Below, piece after piece: positions 16,420 to 26,664 of a stretch of 64,000 bases of DNA. The notes beneath the pieces are model-generated. The model ran no database searches. It was not told the origin of the DNA and was given only the letters and a program-made list of their open reading frames with translations. The stretch is from CALRWV02 sp943371965 (GTDB lineage Bacteria > Bacteroidota > JABWAT01). Position 1 is the first letter of the stretch. Each line of letters starts with the position of its first letter. A program made the position numbers and the translations under genes. The stretch spans positions 345,053 through 409,052 of the forward strand of contig CALRWV020000003.1 of NCBI GenBank assembly GCA_943371965.1. The letters are read 5' to 3'.

Positions 16420-17910
16420 ATGGAAATTAAATTAACTCCTGAACTGAAATCAGTTGATACTTCTTACCATATTATTCTAAAGAACGATAAGAAAACACAA
16501 CTTGTTTCCGGAATATCAATTCTTCAAAAAGAGTTCACAGTTCTTTCAAAAGTTGAAGAAACATTCAATAATCTTAAGTTATTTGGAATATTGGGAACTG
16601 CAAAACGTTCAATTCTGCTTGAATATAAACAGGAAAAACAATTTCCGCTCGAAGGATTCAGAAAACTGGGAAATGCAGTTGCGAAATCTGCAAAATCCAT
16701 TTCACAGGAAACAATTTTAATTGACCTTCATTCTATCATTTCCCTGGAAGATGTAAAAAACAATTCTGAAGATGATTGTATTGGGGCATTTGTAGAAGGA
16801 TTCCTGTTAGGCAATTATCACTATGATGATTACAAAACACAGGAAAAGAACAAGAATAAAGATAAAAAGAAAGTTAAAACACTTTTCATTTACTCATCAC
16901 CGGAAAATAAATCAGCAAAACAGAATTCAATCAATGAAGCGGAAATTATTTCGACTTCTCAGATATTTACCAGAAATCTTGTAAATGCACCTTCAAATGA
17001 ACTAACTCCAAGAGAGTTGGCTAACCGTGCCAATTCAAGTGCAAAGAAATACAAATATGGTTGTGAAGTTTTAAACAAAAAACAAATTCAAACACTTAAA
17101 ATGGGCGGATTGTTGGGTGTCAACAAAGGTTCAGTGAATGAACCTGTTTTTATTGTACTCAATCATAAAGCCAAATCAAAAAATGCCCCAACTGTTGTTC
17201 TTGTTGGTAAAGCAATTACTTTCGATACCGGTGGAATTTCAATTAAACCTGCGCCGGGAATGGGAGAAATGAAAGGTGACATGGCAGGTGGAGGTGCTGT
17301 TGTTGGAACGCTTGAAGCTGCTGCCCGTTTGAAATTGAATGTTAATTTGATTGGAATTATTCCTTCAACAGACAATATGCCTTCCGGAAGCGCGATGTGT
17401 CCCGGAGATATTCTAACAACAATGAGCGGAATTACGATTGAAGTTGATAATACCGATGCTGAAGGTCGTTTGATACTGGCAGATGGTCTGCATTATGCAA
17501 AAAGATTCAAACCGGATTATATTATTGATCTTGCAACTCTAACAGGCGCCTGTGTTGTCAGTCTTGCCCACCTCGCTGCGGGACTGATGACAAATAATGA
17601 TGTTCTGCGTGAAGAATTATATAAAAGCGGAATCAAAACAAATGAACGTGTTTGGAATTTACCTTTGTGGGATGAATATGCTGATCTGATCAAATCCGAT
17701 GTTGCTGATGTTAAAAATGTTGGTGGTCGTTGGGGCGGTGCAATTACAGCAGGAAAGTTTCTTCAGAAATTTGTTGATGAAAATCAGGCCTGGGCTCACT
17801 TGGATATCGCCGGTCCGGCATTGCTTGAAAGTTCAGACCATTATAAATCCAAAGGCGGATCTGGATATGGTGTAAGGTTACTGATTGATTTTCTGAAACA
17901 CTTAAAATAA
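16420..17910 (+). CDS. pepA: Leucyl aminopeptidase (M17 family)
   Basis: Cytosolic two-metal exopeptidase removing N-terminal residues. The 496-residue protein has a variable N-domain and a catalytic C-domain with LVGKAITFDTGGISIKPA (metal-binding Lys and Asp), MKGDMAGGGAV and the family signature NTDAEGRLILADGL. The length is normal. It follows the DUF pair by 25 bases and may share their transcript. A second role as a DNA-binding regulator, known for E. coli PepA, cannot be judged here. Confidence 0.95.
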   Translation: MEIKLTPELKSVDTSYHIILKNDKKTQLVSGISILQKEFTVLSKVEETFNNLKLFGILGTAKRSILLEYKQEKQFPLEGFRKLGNAVAKSAKSISQETILIDLHSIISLEDVKNNSEDDCIGAFVEGFLLGNYHYDDYKTQEKNKNKDKKKVKTLFIYSSPENKSAKQNSINEAEIISTSQIFTRNLVNAPSNELTPRELANRANSSAKKYKYGCEVLNKKQIQTLKMGGLLGVNKGSVNEPVFIVLNHKAKSKNAPTVVLVGKAITFDTGGISIKPAPGMGEMKGDMAGGGAVVGTLEAAARLKLNVNLIGIIPSTDNMPSGSAMCPGDILTTMSGITIEVDNTDAEGRLILADGLHYAKRFKPDYIIDLATLTGACVVSLAHLAAGLMTNNDVLREELYKSGIKTNERVWNLPLWDEYADLIKSDVADVKNVGGRWGGAITAGKFLQKFVDENQAWAHLDIAGPALLESSDHYKSKGGSGYGVRLLIDFLKHLK

Positions 17911-17960
17911 ATAATTCTGTTCTTTCCCCAAGTTTCAAATTGAAGTTTAGGAAATATTTT

Positions 17961-19205
17961 ATGAAAAATAGTCTCAAATCCTCATTCTTTCTTTTATTGT
18001 TTATTTTATCATGTTTTAATCTGTTTTCACAGGAACGGTTTACCAACATTGTTCAACAGAGAAGCCGTCCTTTATTTTATGATGAACTGAACTACAGCCC
18101 AAAATCAAAAGATTCATCAGAATTTGTTTACTCATTCCGTATTTCACATGACTATATTTCATTTTTCAACGAAAGTCCAAATACAGGTACATCAAATTAC
18201 AGCGCAAAAATTACAGTTAATCTTGAACTGCAATTTCAGGATGGAAGCGTACAGCGGTTTGCAAAGGATTTTTCAAAAACCGAAACTGAATATTCCAATA
18301 CAAAAAACAAATTTATGTTTCTGACAGGAATTATTGTAGGAACTTTTAAAGGAAATCCTATTTATACCCAATTGGAAATAATGGATAATGGCAACAATAA
18401 ACCTCTATTTCCAGCTGCAAAAAAAAACAAAATCAAAAAATTCAACATCCCGGAAATAATCAATTACAATATTCTTCAAAATGAAAAAGATGTGAATTAC
18501 GGAAAGAATTTTATTTTTGGTGAAACACAATATTTATATTTCACTATTTCCGACAGTTCCCGTTTATCATCTTTGAAATTCTCGTTGCAGAAAAAAAATA
18601 TTGACGATGATGAATTTTCCAATACAGAGGAATTTGATCCGATTTCATTGAACAGGATTGCCGGCAACACTTACAAATTAAATTTAAATTCCAACAAACT
18701 TGAAGCTGGTCCTTACAAATTATTTCTTGCTTCAAAATCGAAAACTGATACAGTTTTTTTTGAAACACTTTGGCTGGATATGCCCAATTCGCTTTATGAT
18801 TTGGATCTGGCTACCCGTGTTTTAAAATATTCAGCCACATCAGATGATTTCGATGATTTAACTTCAGGAAACTTTGAAGAACGAGTTGGAAAATTCAAAG
18901 CCTATTGGGCAAAAAAAGATCCAACTCCCGATACCAGAAAAAATGAAATCATGGCTGAATATTACCGAAGGGTTGATTACGCCTATTCGAAGTTTTTTAC
19001 GGGAAAAGAATATGGCTGGAGAACTGACCGGGGAAAAATTTATATTTTATACGGTGAACCTGATTCCAGAAACAGATATTTTCCTCCCAATGAACCCTCA
19101 CAGGAAATTTGGATTTATAAAAAAGCAAACAAGACTTTTGTTTTTGCAGACATTGACAGCAAAGGTGATTTCAAACTGCTTTCAAAAAAGAACTCTTCCA
19201 AATAA
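17961..19205 (+). CDS. Exported GWxTD-domain protein
   Basis: The 414-residue protein starts with a signal peptide (KNSLKSSFFLLLFILSCF, ending LFSQ) and ends with the GWxTD domain. There, FTGKEYGWRTDRGKIYILYG contains GWRTD and is followed by GEPD, then EIWIYKK. The domain is characteristic of Bacteroidetes, Ignavibacteria and related phyla; its function is not established. The start chosen has TAGGAAA before it; an upstream TTG is in frame but adds only seven residues. Between pepA and pdxA. Confidence 0.88.
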   Translation: MKNSLKSSFFLLLFILSCFNLFSQERFTNIVQQRSRPLFYDELNYSPKSKDSSEFVYSFRISHDYISFFNESPNTGTSNYSAKITVNLELQFQDGSVQRFAKDFSKTETEYSNTKNKFMFLTGIIVGTFKGNPIYTQLEIMDNGNNKPLFPAAKKNKIKKFNIPEIINYNILQNEKDVNYGKNFIFGETQYLYFTISDSSRLSSLKFSLQKKNIDDDEFSNTEEFDPISLNRIAGNTYKLNLNSNKLEAGPYKLFLASKSKTDTVFFETLWLDMPNSLYDLDLATRVLKYSATSDDFDDLTSGNFEERVGKFKAYWAKKDPTPDTRKNEIMAEYYRRVDYAYSKFFTGKEYGWRTDRGKIYILYGEPDSRNRYFPPNEPSQEIWIYKKANKTFVFADIDSKGDFKLLSKKNSSK

Positions 19206-19233
19206 CTGAAGTTATGATGAAAAGTTTAGTAAA

Positions 19234-20208
19234 ATGAACAATAGAATTTATGTTTCGTGCGGTGATTTGAATGGAATTGGTCTTGAAGTTTTTTCGAAAG
19301 CAGTCCAACCGTACCTAACAATTGGTCAGTTCATTATATTTCTTCCTTCCCATCTCCAACATTTAATACCAAATTCAACTCTGCTGGAGTCCCATACTTT
19401 ACCTCTTCCCAATCAGAATGGTGTTTTTATTTCACCGATTTCCGGTTTTGATAATTATGTACCTGAGTATGGAAAATTCAGTCAGATTTGTGGGAATATT
19501 TCCCATGTCTCATTTATTTCAGCAATCAACAAATTGAAATTGGATTCTTCATCTGGATTTCTAACACTTCCTATTCATAAAAAATCATTCACTTCTGCCG
19601 GTTCTCCGTTTGCTGGACATACAGAATATATCGGTCATTTGTTAGGCGAAAATAATCCATTAATGATTTTGATGAATGACGAAATGAAAGTTGCCCTTTT
19701 GACAGTTCATATTCCCATTCAGGAAGTATCCGGTAAAATAAGCAAAGAATTGATTTTTGAAAAGGTAATTCAGTTCAACACTTCACTTAAATTTGATTTC
19801 GGCATTTCAAATGCGAAAATTGCATTGTTGGGATTAAATCCCCATGCTGGAGATGAAGGTATCATTGGAAACGAAGAAATAAGTATATATTCACCTGCCA
19901 TTGATTCACTTAAAAAAGATGGAATTCAGATTTTCGGTCCCTTTGCTTCTGATGGATTTTTCGGCGCAAAATTATATAAACAATTTGATGGAATACTGGC
20001 GAGTTATCATGATCAGGGATTGATTCCTGTTAAACTTTCGGGAATGGATCATGGAGTTAATTTTTCAGCAGGAAGTTCAATTGTCAGAACTTCACCTGAT
20101 CACGGAACAGCCTACGACATAGCAGGAAAAAATATCGCGAGTCCGGAATCAACAAAACAGGCCATTGAATGGAATATCAATATCAGAAAACGGAGAATGA
20201 ACGCTTGA
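19234..20208 (+). CDS. pdxA: 4-hydroxythreonine-4-phosphate dehydrogenase
   Basis: Part of the DXP-dependent pyridoxal phosphate pathway. The 324-residue protein starts NNRIYVSCGDLNGIGLEVF and has the three metal-ligand regions: FAGHTEYIGHLLG, SYHDQGLIPVKL and SPDHGTAYDIAGK. GLNPHAGDEG is also typical. The last base triplet overlaps the start of the next gene. Confidence 0.93.
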   Translation: MNNRIYVSCGDLNGIGLEVFSKAVQPYLTIGQFIIFLPSHLQHLIPNSTLLESHTLPLPNQNGVFISPISGFDNYVPEYGKFSQICGNISHVSFISAINKLKLDSSSGFLTLPIHKKSFTSAGSPFAGHTEYIGHLLGENNPLMILMNDEMKVALLTVHIPIQEVSGKISKELIFEKVIQFNTSLKFDFGISNAKIALLGLNPHAGDEGIIGNEEISIYSPAIDSLKKDGIQIFGPFASDGFFGAKLYKQFDGILASYHDQGLIPVKLSGMDHGVNFSAGSSIVRTSPDHGTAYDIAGKNIASPESTKQAIEWNINIRKRRMNA

Positions 20209-20966
20209 GTTATAAGGATCCATTTGAACACAGCGCAAAAATATACGACCTGACAAGCCGTTATGTTCCTTATGACATGTGGGCCAATTTTATCTTTGAT
20301 ATCACTGAACGGCATTCCAAACTTAAAAACCAGATTGTACTTGAACTCTCTTCCGGTACCGGTTCATTCCGTTCTTTTTTTCACCTTCCAAACGTAAAAC
20401 ATTATTTTTGTTCTGATATTTCGCTGAACATGCTGAAAGGTGCAAAACTGAAATTTGAAGATTGCGAAATTGAATCCAATTTGTTTTGCCAGAATAATCT
20501 GAATTTCGCTGTTAAACCCAATACTGCTGATTTGGTTATTCTATTGTTTGACAGCATTAATTACATGACTGAACCAAAAGACCTGATCAAAGTTTTAAAT
20601 CAGGTTTCAGAAGTGTTGAAAACAAATGGACTTTTCATTTTTGATTTCACCACTCCAAACAATTCAGTTGAAAATATGCCGGAAGAATTCGAAGAGAATT
20701 TTGAGGAAATCAATTCGTCATTTACACGTCTTTCAAAATACAATCCGGAAACACAGATACATGTTACAGAATTTGAACTTTTGGATGGGAAGGAAAAAAT
20801 TGTGGAATCTCATGTTGAGAGACCTTACCATTTTCATGAAATGAAGGAAATGATTTCACAGGTCAAAGCATTAAAACCGGAAGCATTCTATGATGAATTT
20901 GATATGGTTGCCGCAACCGACAAATCACAGAGGATTCATGCAGTTCTGAGAAAAAGAGGAAAATAA
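20205..20966 (+). CDS. Class I SAM-dependent methyltransferase
   Basis: The SAM site is VLELSSGTGSFRSF (motif I), followed by FCSDISLNML and LVILLFDSINYM. The substrate is unknown; the fold resembles small-molecule methyltransferases with a C-terminal beta domain. I prefer the TTG start that overlaps the pdxA stop (TTGA), since GGAG lies 9 bases before it. An ATG at 20169 would add 12 residues with no ribosome-binding site. It is co-translated with pdxA and followed 3 bases later by ftsE. Confidence 0.82.
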   Translation: MSYKDPFEHSAKIYDLTSRYVPYDMWANFIFDITERHSKLKNQIVLELSSGTGSFRSFFHLPNVKHYFCSDISLNMLKGAKLKFEDCEIESNLFCQNNLNFAVKPNTADLVILLFDSINYMTEPKDLIKVLNQVSEVLKTNGLFIFDFTTPNNSVENMPEEFEENFEEINSSFTRLSKYNPETQIHVTEFELLDGKEKIVESHVERPYHFHEMKEMISQVKALKPEAFYDEFDMVAATDKSQRIHAVLRKRGK

Positions 20967-20969
20967 ATT

Positions 20970-21638
20970 ATGCTTACTTTTTACAACGTTTCAGCCGGAT
21001 ATGATGGAAGAACTGTTTTTGACAATCTGAGCTTTTCAATGAATAAAGGAGAATTTGTCTATTTGGTTGGTCAATCCGGTTCTGGAAAATCAACGTTGAT
21101 GAAAATGATTTATTTTGATCATTTGCCGGAATCAGGATTTGTGCGTTTTCATGATTATTCAAGCAACACAATTGCAAAAAAGGAAATTCCAAATTTAAGA
21201 AGAAAACTTGGAATTGTGTTTCAGGATTTCAAACTGCTTCCCGACCGCAATGTTTTTGAAAACGTTGCCTTTTCACTTCACGTTACAGGATCAAAATCAG
21301 CTGAAATAAATACAAAAGTTTTGCGTGTTTTGGCAGATGTTGGATTAACACACAAAAAAGCCTCTATGCCGCATGAGCTTTCGGGTGGTGAACAGCAACG
21401 GGTTGTTATTGCCAGAGCATTGGTAAACGACCCCTATCTTTTACTGGCAGATGAGCCAACCGGGAATCTCGATCCGGATGTTGCTGATGATATCATGAAA
21501 TTACTGCTTAAAATCAACGCAGGAGGAACTTCTATCCTCATGGCCACACATGACTATGGTTTGGTTAAAAAATTCCCCATGAGGATATTTCAGCTGAAAG
21601 ACAAAAACCTTCAGGAAGTAGTGTTTAAAAAAGACTGA
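20970..21638 (+). CDS. ftsE: Cell-division ABC transporter ATP-binding protein FtsE
   Basis: FtsE with FtsX links the division ring to cell-wall hydrolases. The 222-residue ATPase has Walker A GQSGSGKST, the Q-loop VFQDFKLLPDRNVFENV, signature LSGGEQQRV, Walker B LLLADEPTGNLD and the switch His in THDYG. The segment after the Q-loop (LLPDRNVFENVAF) is typical of FtsE and distinguishes it from LolD-like ATPases. No ftsX lies beside it, as is common in Bacteroidetes relatives. Confidence 0.85.
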   Translation: MLTFYNVSAGYDGRTVFDNLSFSMNKGEFVYLVGQSGSGKSTLMKMIYFDHLPESGFVRFHDYSSNTIAKKEIPNLRRKLGIVFQDFKLLPDRNVFENVAFSLHVTGSKSAEINTKVLRVLADVGLTHKKASMPHELSGGEQQRVVIARALVNDPYLLLADEPTGNLDPDVADDIMKLLLKINAGGTSILMATHDYGLVKKFPMRIFQLKDKNLQEVVFKKD

Positions 21639-21652
21639 TTATTGATGGTTTC

Positions 21653-22633
21653 TCAGAATTCCCATCTTGTTCCGATCAAATATCTGGTATGTTCAGTTGG
21701 CAAAGTTTCAGATCTGTTTTGACTAAATGGAATCAAAACCGAAACATTTAATCTGATCTCTTCATAAATCAGTTGAACTCCTACATTACCAAAAACTGAA
21801 GCAAAATCCGAAATTTTATCAGAAGTTTGATTATCTGTAGAGTTCTCACCTTTGAATTCATACCGAAGACCCCCAATAGCAACCAAACCGATCATTTCTT
21901 CATCATTACGGTAAACGTCATAACTGATGGTTCCGGAAGCTGAAAACCAATTTCCCAATTTTTCATCATATTTGTTTTTGGAATTTATTTTTCCATACAA
22001 ATCTGTCCCAAGAGTAAAATCTTTCAACTGATAAAATGCAGAACCATTTAAAATATAATCCACAGAACCACTACCTGTTTGATGATTGATTTCCATTCGG
22101 TCTCCGTCTGAATGCTTCCTGTCAAAATTTCCAGTAGGCAATTTTATTCCAGCTCCAAATAAAAATGTTAGCGGCGAATCTTCAAGTCCAAAATCTGGAC
22201 GCAAAACAAAGTGTCCCAAAATAGAAATATCACCAAGCCCTGTTGATTCCCCTTCTGAAGATGAAGATGATTTTTCAATTGGAGCAACAGAGGTAATCAT
22301 GAATTTTGAGTTAAAATGATGCTGATATGCAAATTCAAAGTTGATTTTGTTTTCGGTCGAATTGTTAGTTTCATTTCCACCATGCATGATTTTTTGTGTC
22401 CCTTCCATACCCGAAAGAAAATTGTGCTTGTTTAATGCATCATGCTGGTTCGATTGAATTGCATCTAAAGTTGAATGCTGAAATAAAATATTCAACATGA
22501 TTTTATCTGAGTAATTGTAATAGGGATTAATTCCCATCATACCATTACAGAAATCACAAGCATTAATTATTGGTGAATAAAATACAGCAATTAATGTAAT
22601 TAGAGTCAGTTTGTTTTTTATCGTTAATTTCAT
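21653..22633 (-). CDS. Putative outer-membrane beta-barrel protein with CDFCNG motif
   Basis: The start at MKLTIKNKLTLITLIAVFY gives 326 residues with a clean signal peptide. The mature part begins with ACDFCNGMMGINPYYNY, a CxxC pair that could bind metal. The rest is alternating amphipathic beta strands with aromatic ends, finishing GTRWEF, as expected for an outer-membrane barrel. The family is not recognised by name. The neighbouring small Cys protein suggests a shared role, possibly in metal handling. Convergent with ftsE. Confidence 0.7.
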   Translation of the reverse strand: MKLTIKNKLTLITLIAVFYSPIINACDFCNGMMGINPYYNYSDKIMLNILFQHSTLDAIQSNQHDALNKHNFLSGMEGTQKIMHGGNETNNSTENKINFEFAYQHHFNSKFMITSVAPIEKSSSSSEGESTGLGDISILGHFVLRPDFGLEDSPLTFLFGAGIKLPTGNFDRKHSDGDRMEINHQTGSGSVDYILNGSAFYQLKDFTLGTDLYGKINSKNKYDEKLGNWFSASGTISYDVYRNDEEMIGLVAIGGLRYEFKGENSTDNQTSDKISDFASVFGNVGVQLIYEEIRLNVSVLIPFSQNRSETLPTEHTRYLIGTRWEF

Positions 22634-22685
22634 TTTTATAGTCCTGAATTGGAAAATTAAGTTTGTAAATAAATAAAAGAGCAAA

Positions 22686-22770
22686 CCATCAACCGGTGGC
22701 CGGTATAGGAGTATCATAATTCTTAATCAAGCAATTAATTAAGAAAGTACAGCCGCCGGTCTATTGATGG
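22686..22770. repeat. Nested inverted repeat in a gene leader
   Basis: CCATCAA and TTGATGG form the outer arms, with CCGG-rich segments inside them and an inner stem TTCTTAAT/ATTAAGAA. It lies in the 5' region of the outer-membrane gene at 21653. It could be a small mobile palindrome or a folded mRNA leader; only one copy is in the window. Confidence 0.4.
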
Positions 22771-22869
22771 CAACAATAGTAAATTGATAATATTAACTTC
22801 TGCAAATAAGTTTGCCGGAAATAATATTTTGAAATGGAATTTGAGTGTTAATTAATGCTGATTTTTTAA

Positions 22870-23259
22870 TCAGGCTTTTGGTGGAGGATCAACCGAATTA
22901 TAAAATCCGGTAAATAAAATAGAGGAATTTTTGATTTGAAAATTTGAACCTGTGATATTGGTTGAATTCTGAGAAAGAATTTCTTTGCTGATATAATCAC
23001 TGCCAATCAGTTCGATTGTTTTTGTTTTAATTGGCGCTGTTGATTTTGTCTGTTTCGAATCTTCATCAGATGTTTTTGCAATTTGTTTTTTCAGAAAACA
23101 TTTACCATCACAATGAACAACTACTTTTTCACAGACAGTGTTTGCAATTTTATTCTGGTTGAATTCAAACAGCAGATAATAAACCCCAATCTGATTCACC
23201 TGCATAAAAAGTGCAATCAGAACTAAAACCGAAAAAAGCTTATTTATCTTTTGTTTCAT
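22870..23259 (-). CDS. Small exported or membrane-anchored protein with CxGKCxLKK motif
   Basis: The 129-residue protein has a hydrophobic N-terminus (LFSVLVLIALFMQVNQIGVY) and then VVHCDGKCFLKKQIAK. I recall the pattern HCxGKCxLxK from small Bacteroidetes proteins often found near copper or other metal genes. The C-terminus ends PPPKA, also seen in that group. The ATG used is preferred over an in-frame TTG nine bases earlier. Downstream is an outer-membrane protein that also carries a Cys pair. The metal role is inference. Confidence 0.65.
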   Translation of the reverse strand: MKQKINKLFSVLVLIALFMQVNQIGVYYLLFEFNQNKIANTVCEKVVVHCDGKCFLKKQIAKTSDEDSKQTKSTAPIKTKTIELIGSDYISKEILSQNSTNITGSNFQIKNSSILFTGFYNSVDPPPKA

Positions 23260-23330
23260 GGAGTGCAAAGTTAATAAATGCTGTCTGAAATTGAAACAAT
23301 GAAGTATTATAGAATGATTAGTTGAAGATT

Positions 23331-26300
23331 TTAATATTCAGTTTCCATTAGTGTAATAATCCTCGAGTTCAACTTTATTTTAGAAAGGTAACTTGTACGG
23401 AAATTTTCATTTTTAATATTTTTGGCAATCGACATAATATGTTCATAGGCTTTTTCAAGATACTGTTTTGCTTCACTTTTTTTGTTCAGGTGATTTAAAA
23501 TATCAAAATGGGTCAACCATATTTCCGGCAACCCATCTTCAATATTCTGGGTTTGCGATGCAATACGCTGAACTTTTGAAGAAACAATTTCAGCTTCTGT
23601 GTAATTACCTTTTGCAATGTAATATTTGGCCTGATTGTGGTGAGCCAGTAAAAGATCATTTGTTAGCTGATGTTCTTCAGACATTTTTATGGAATTCTGA
23701 ATATATCCGTTTGCCCTATCCAAATCATTTGATTCAATAAGAAGACGAGAGTAATCATTTTCCAGCGCAACTTTAATAAACGGATGATCGAGCTGATCAG
23801 CCACTTCAATTGCTTTTTCGAAATTTGAAACAGCATCGCCGTATTCAAGAAGATCGTAATAGGTATTTGCAATGTTGGCGAGATGAATGGCGAGATTTTC
23901 AAGATCATCAATTTTATAAAGGATATCGATTGAATTTGAGTAATATTCAACAGCTTTGTCGTAAATTCCAACGTGCTGATAAACCATTGCCATACTGCCG
24001 ATTGCAACAGCCTCAGTTCTTGAATCCTGAATTAATTTACTTTTCTTTACAGTAGAAGTCAGATTTTCAAGGGCTTCTTCGTACAGACCCTGATAAATAT
24101 AAACCAATGCAATGTTAACTGATGATTTTATTTCACCGCGCAGATCATTGTTTTTTTCAGAAACAGATTTACTTTCTGTGTATTTATTCAATGCTTTTTC
24201 ATAGTCAGCTTTTCTGTGATAAATATTTCCAAGTGTCCTGATTGCCAAGCTTTCATAAGCTGGTTCTTTCAAATGTTTAAATCCGGAAATAGCCAGATTA
24301 ATCCATTTCAGACACTCTTCAAAATTGGATTCACCATAATAAAACAATCCTTCAAGCAACTGATAATGAACATACAGGGATTCATTTTCAATCTGACTTA
24401 AAATCGGATGGATTTGATCGAGCACATCCCTTAACCCGGAATAATCAAGCAATTGATCTTTCAGGTAAGCAATTTTAACCAATATTTCCAGCTTTTTTGA
24501 AAGTAATTGCGCGTTTGAAAGTTTCTTTTCAAGCTTTCCATCAATTATCTGAAGTGCACGTTGATAAAAAACCAACGCACTTTTATTGGCATAATAATCA
24601 CGGGATTTATCACCGCTCAAAATGCTGAATTCGAGAGCCTTATCAAGATCTTTTCCGTAGAAATAATGATCGGCAAGTGATTCGTAAACAGAGTAAATAT
24701 TATCGGAGTTTTTCTTTTCGATGTAGGTACCGTAATCACGGTGAATATGCCGTTTTTTAATTGCAGACATTTCCTGATAAAATACTTCACGGACAATACT
24801 GTGCGAAAAACGGTAACTTTCTTCAACTTTGTCTGATAAATCTTCTATAATTTTCAATTGAATCAATTCATCAAGCAAGGAAACGGTCTCATCAGTTGGC
24901 AGAGCTGCCAATGAGTGAATAGATTCAAAACTGAATTCAGCTCCAATCACTGAAGCAATATTGATTAAATCTATCAGTTTTGGAGATGCTTTTTCTGTAA
25001 CTTTCTGAATCATTTCACTGATTGTTGGAGGGAACTCAATCCGTTCAGCATTTAAAACCCAAGCTCCATTAACTTCTTTAAGAATTTGTTTTTCTTTCAG
25101 GTAACGAAGGGTTTCATTGATGAATAACGGATTTCCCTTTGTCAATTCATATAATTTATTGAGAATATGAATTGCGACTTTATGCGGTGCCAATTGTGCC
25201 GAAATTGTTTTATGTGTAAATGCTTCTGTCAGATTAGTCAGATTGATTTGCAGATAATCTACATCGCGTTTTATTGAAACCAAAAAGGACTGAATGGGTT
25301 GATTCGAAAATGAAGTATTCGAAACATAAACCCTCATTATTGTTAAAATAAACATGACACGGTTATCAACCAGGTTTCTTGACAGATATTGAACCAATTC
25401 AATGGTTGAAGAATCAGCGCGGTGAAAATCATCAATAAAAAATACGATAGGCTGAATTTTGCTCAATTCCTGAAGCAAAGTTCTGACTGCATCAAACAAA
25501 GCAAATTCATCAGATTGGGAATAATTATTTTCAGGAACTTTGATTTGAAGAGATGGAATAAGTCTCGCAAGTTCATATTGATGAACAAATGACATTTTCC
25601 CTACAATGGTTTGAATGATTTGTCCATATTGGGTTGACATCACTCTCGAAATTGCTTCTTTTATTGGAAGATATGGAGAAGTCAGACCGGAATCGGTACA
25701 GTTAAACTGAAAATAAAAAACACGGCTACTTTTTTGGATGACACCATAAAATGATTTAACCAAAGTTGATTTTCCTGAACCTTCATCACCGATTACAGCA
25801 ACTGTTTTACCATGGTTCAGTTTAATTGCCTGAAAACTGGCTTCAAGTAATTTCAGATCACCTTCACGTCCTATTTTGTAAAAGTCAGATTCTTTTGTTT
25901 CAATGTTAACCTGTTCATTTTCAGATGGATTGAAAAGTTGGGCTCTAGATCTACCTTTCAGTTTACATTGATAAAGTGCCGCATCTGCATTTTCCATCAA
26001 TTCCTTTTCAGTCGTTCCATGCAAAGGATAATTTGCCATTCCAACTGACATGGTGAAATTGATAGCTACACCTTCAAAATATACAGTTTCTTTTTTGGCA
26101 AATTCTACAATTCTCTGTGCAACCTGAAATCCCCACTCACTGGAAGTTTCAGGAAGCAGAATCATAAATTCATCGCCGCCAAATCTGAAAACCATATCAA
26201 CATCACGGACTGCTCGATTCAGAACCATTCCTACATGTTTCAAAACCTCATCACCAGCAGCATGTCCAAACGTATCATTGATTGATTTAAAAAAATCAAC

Positions 26301-26480
26301 ATCCATCATCAATAGGCTTAAATTTCTTCCGTACCTTTTTGCTCTTGAAAATTCCTGGGCCATTCGGTCATTGAAGTATCTGCGGTTGAAAAGCTGGGTT
26401 AGTTCGTCTTTGAAAGCAAGAGTGCGGAGTTGGACTAATTCTTCTTCAGAACTTAAAGTCTTTTGATTATCTTCCATCAT
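23331..26480 (-). CDS. GGDEF domain fused to AAA ATPase and TPR region
   Basis: The 1049-residue cytoplasmic regulator begins with a diguanylate cyclase domain: DELTQLFNRRYFNDRMA, FKSINDTFGHAAGDEVL and FRFGGDEF at about residue 100. The c-di-GMP inhibitory site RDVD lies five residues before GGDEF, so product inhibition is likely. An ATPase follows with Walker A IGDEGSGKST (about 229) and Walker B VFFIDDFHRADSS (about 348), of the kind found in MalT-like and class III cyclase regulators. The C-terminal half is helical TPR repeats (for example EKALNKYTESKSVSEKNNDL). No DNA-binding domain is visible. GAGGG precedes the start. Confidence 0.88.
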   Translation of the reverse strand: MMEDNQKTLSSEEELVQLRTLAFKDELTQLFNRRYFNDRMAQEFSRAKRYGRNLSLLMMDVDFFKSINDTFGHAAGDEVLKHVGMVLNRAVRDVDMVFRFGGDEFMILLPETSSEWGFQVAQRIVEFAKKETVYFEGVAINFTMSVGMANYPLHGTTEKELMENADAALYQCKLKGRSRAQLFNPSENEQVNIETKESDFYKIGREGDLKLLEASFQAIKLNHGKTVAVIGDEGSGKSTLVKSFYGVIQKSSRVFYFQFNCTDSGLTSPYLPIKEAISRVMSTQYGQIIQTIVGKMSFVHQYELARLIPSLQIKVPENNYSQSDEFALFDAVRTLLQELSKIQPIVFFIDDFHRADSSTIELVQYLSRNLVDNRVMFILTIMRVYVSNTSFSNQPIQSFLVSIKRDVDYLQINLTNLTEAFTHKTISAQLAPHKVAIHILNKLYELTKGNPLFINETLRYLKEKQILKEVNGAWVLNAERIEFPPTISEMIQKVTEKASPKLIDLINIASVIGAEFSFESIHSLAALPTDETVSLLDELIQLKIIEDLSDKVEESYRFSHSIVREVFYQEMSAIKKRHIHRDYGTYIEKKNSDNIYSVYESLADHYFYGKDLDKALEFSILSGDKSRDYYANKSALVFYQRALQIIDGKLEKKLSNAQLLSKKLEILVKIAYLKDQLLDYSGLRDVLDQIHPILSQIENESLYVHYQLLEGLFYYGESNFEECLKWINLAISGFKHLKEPAYESLAIRTLGNIYHRKADYEKALNKYTESKSVSEKNNDLRGEIKSSVNIALVYIYQGLYEEALENLTSTVKKSKLIQDSRTEAVAIGSMAMVYQHVGIYDKAVEYYSNSIDILYKIDDLENLAIHLANIANTYYDLLEYGDAVSNFEKAIEVADQLDHPFIKVALENDYSRLLIESNDLDRANGYIQNSIKMSEEHQLTNDLLLAHHNQAKYYIAKGNYTEAEIVSSKVQRIASQTQNIEDGLPEIWLTHFDILNHLNKKSEAKQYLEKAYEHIMSIAKNIKNENFRTSYLSKIKLNSRIITLMETEY

Positions 26481-26664
26481 TCATCCCTCATTGATATTCA
26501 ATAATATTCGGTTATTAAAAACCTTAAAAATAGGTATAAAGTACATGATTTTGATGTGATTCAAATCATGAAATTGCCCATTTTACAGATTAATTTATTT
26601 ATTTGCGAATAATTTTAGGAATTCAGAAAAAAATCAGGTAAGGATTAGAATTTTTTGGTTTTAA

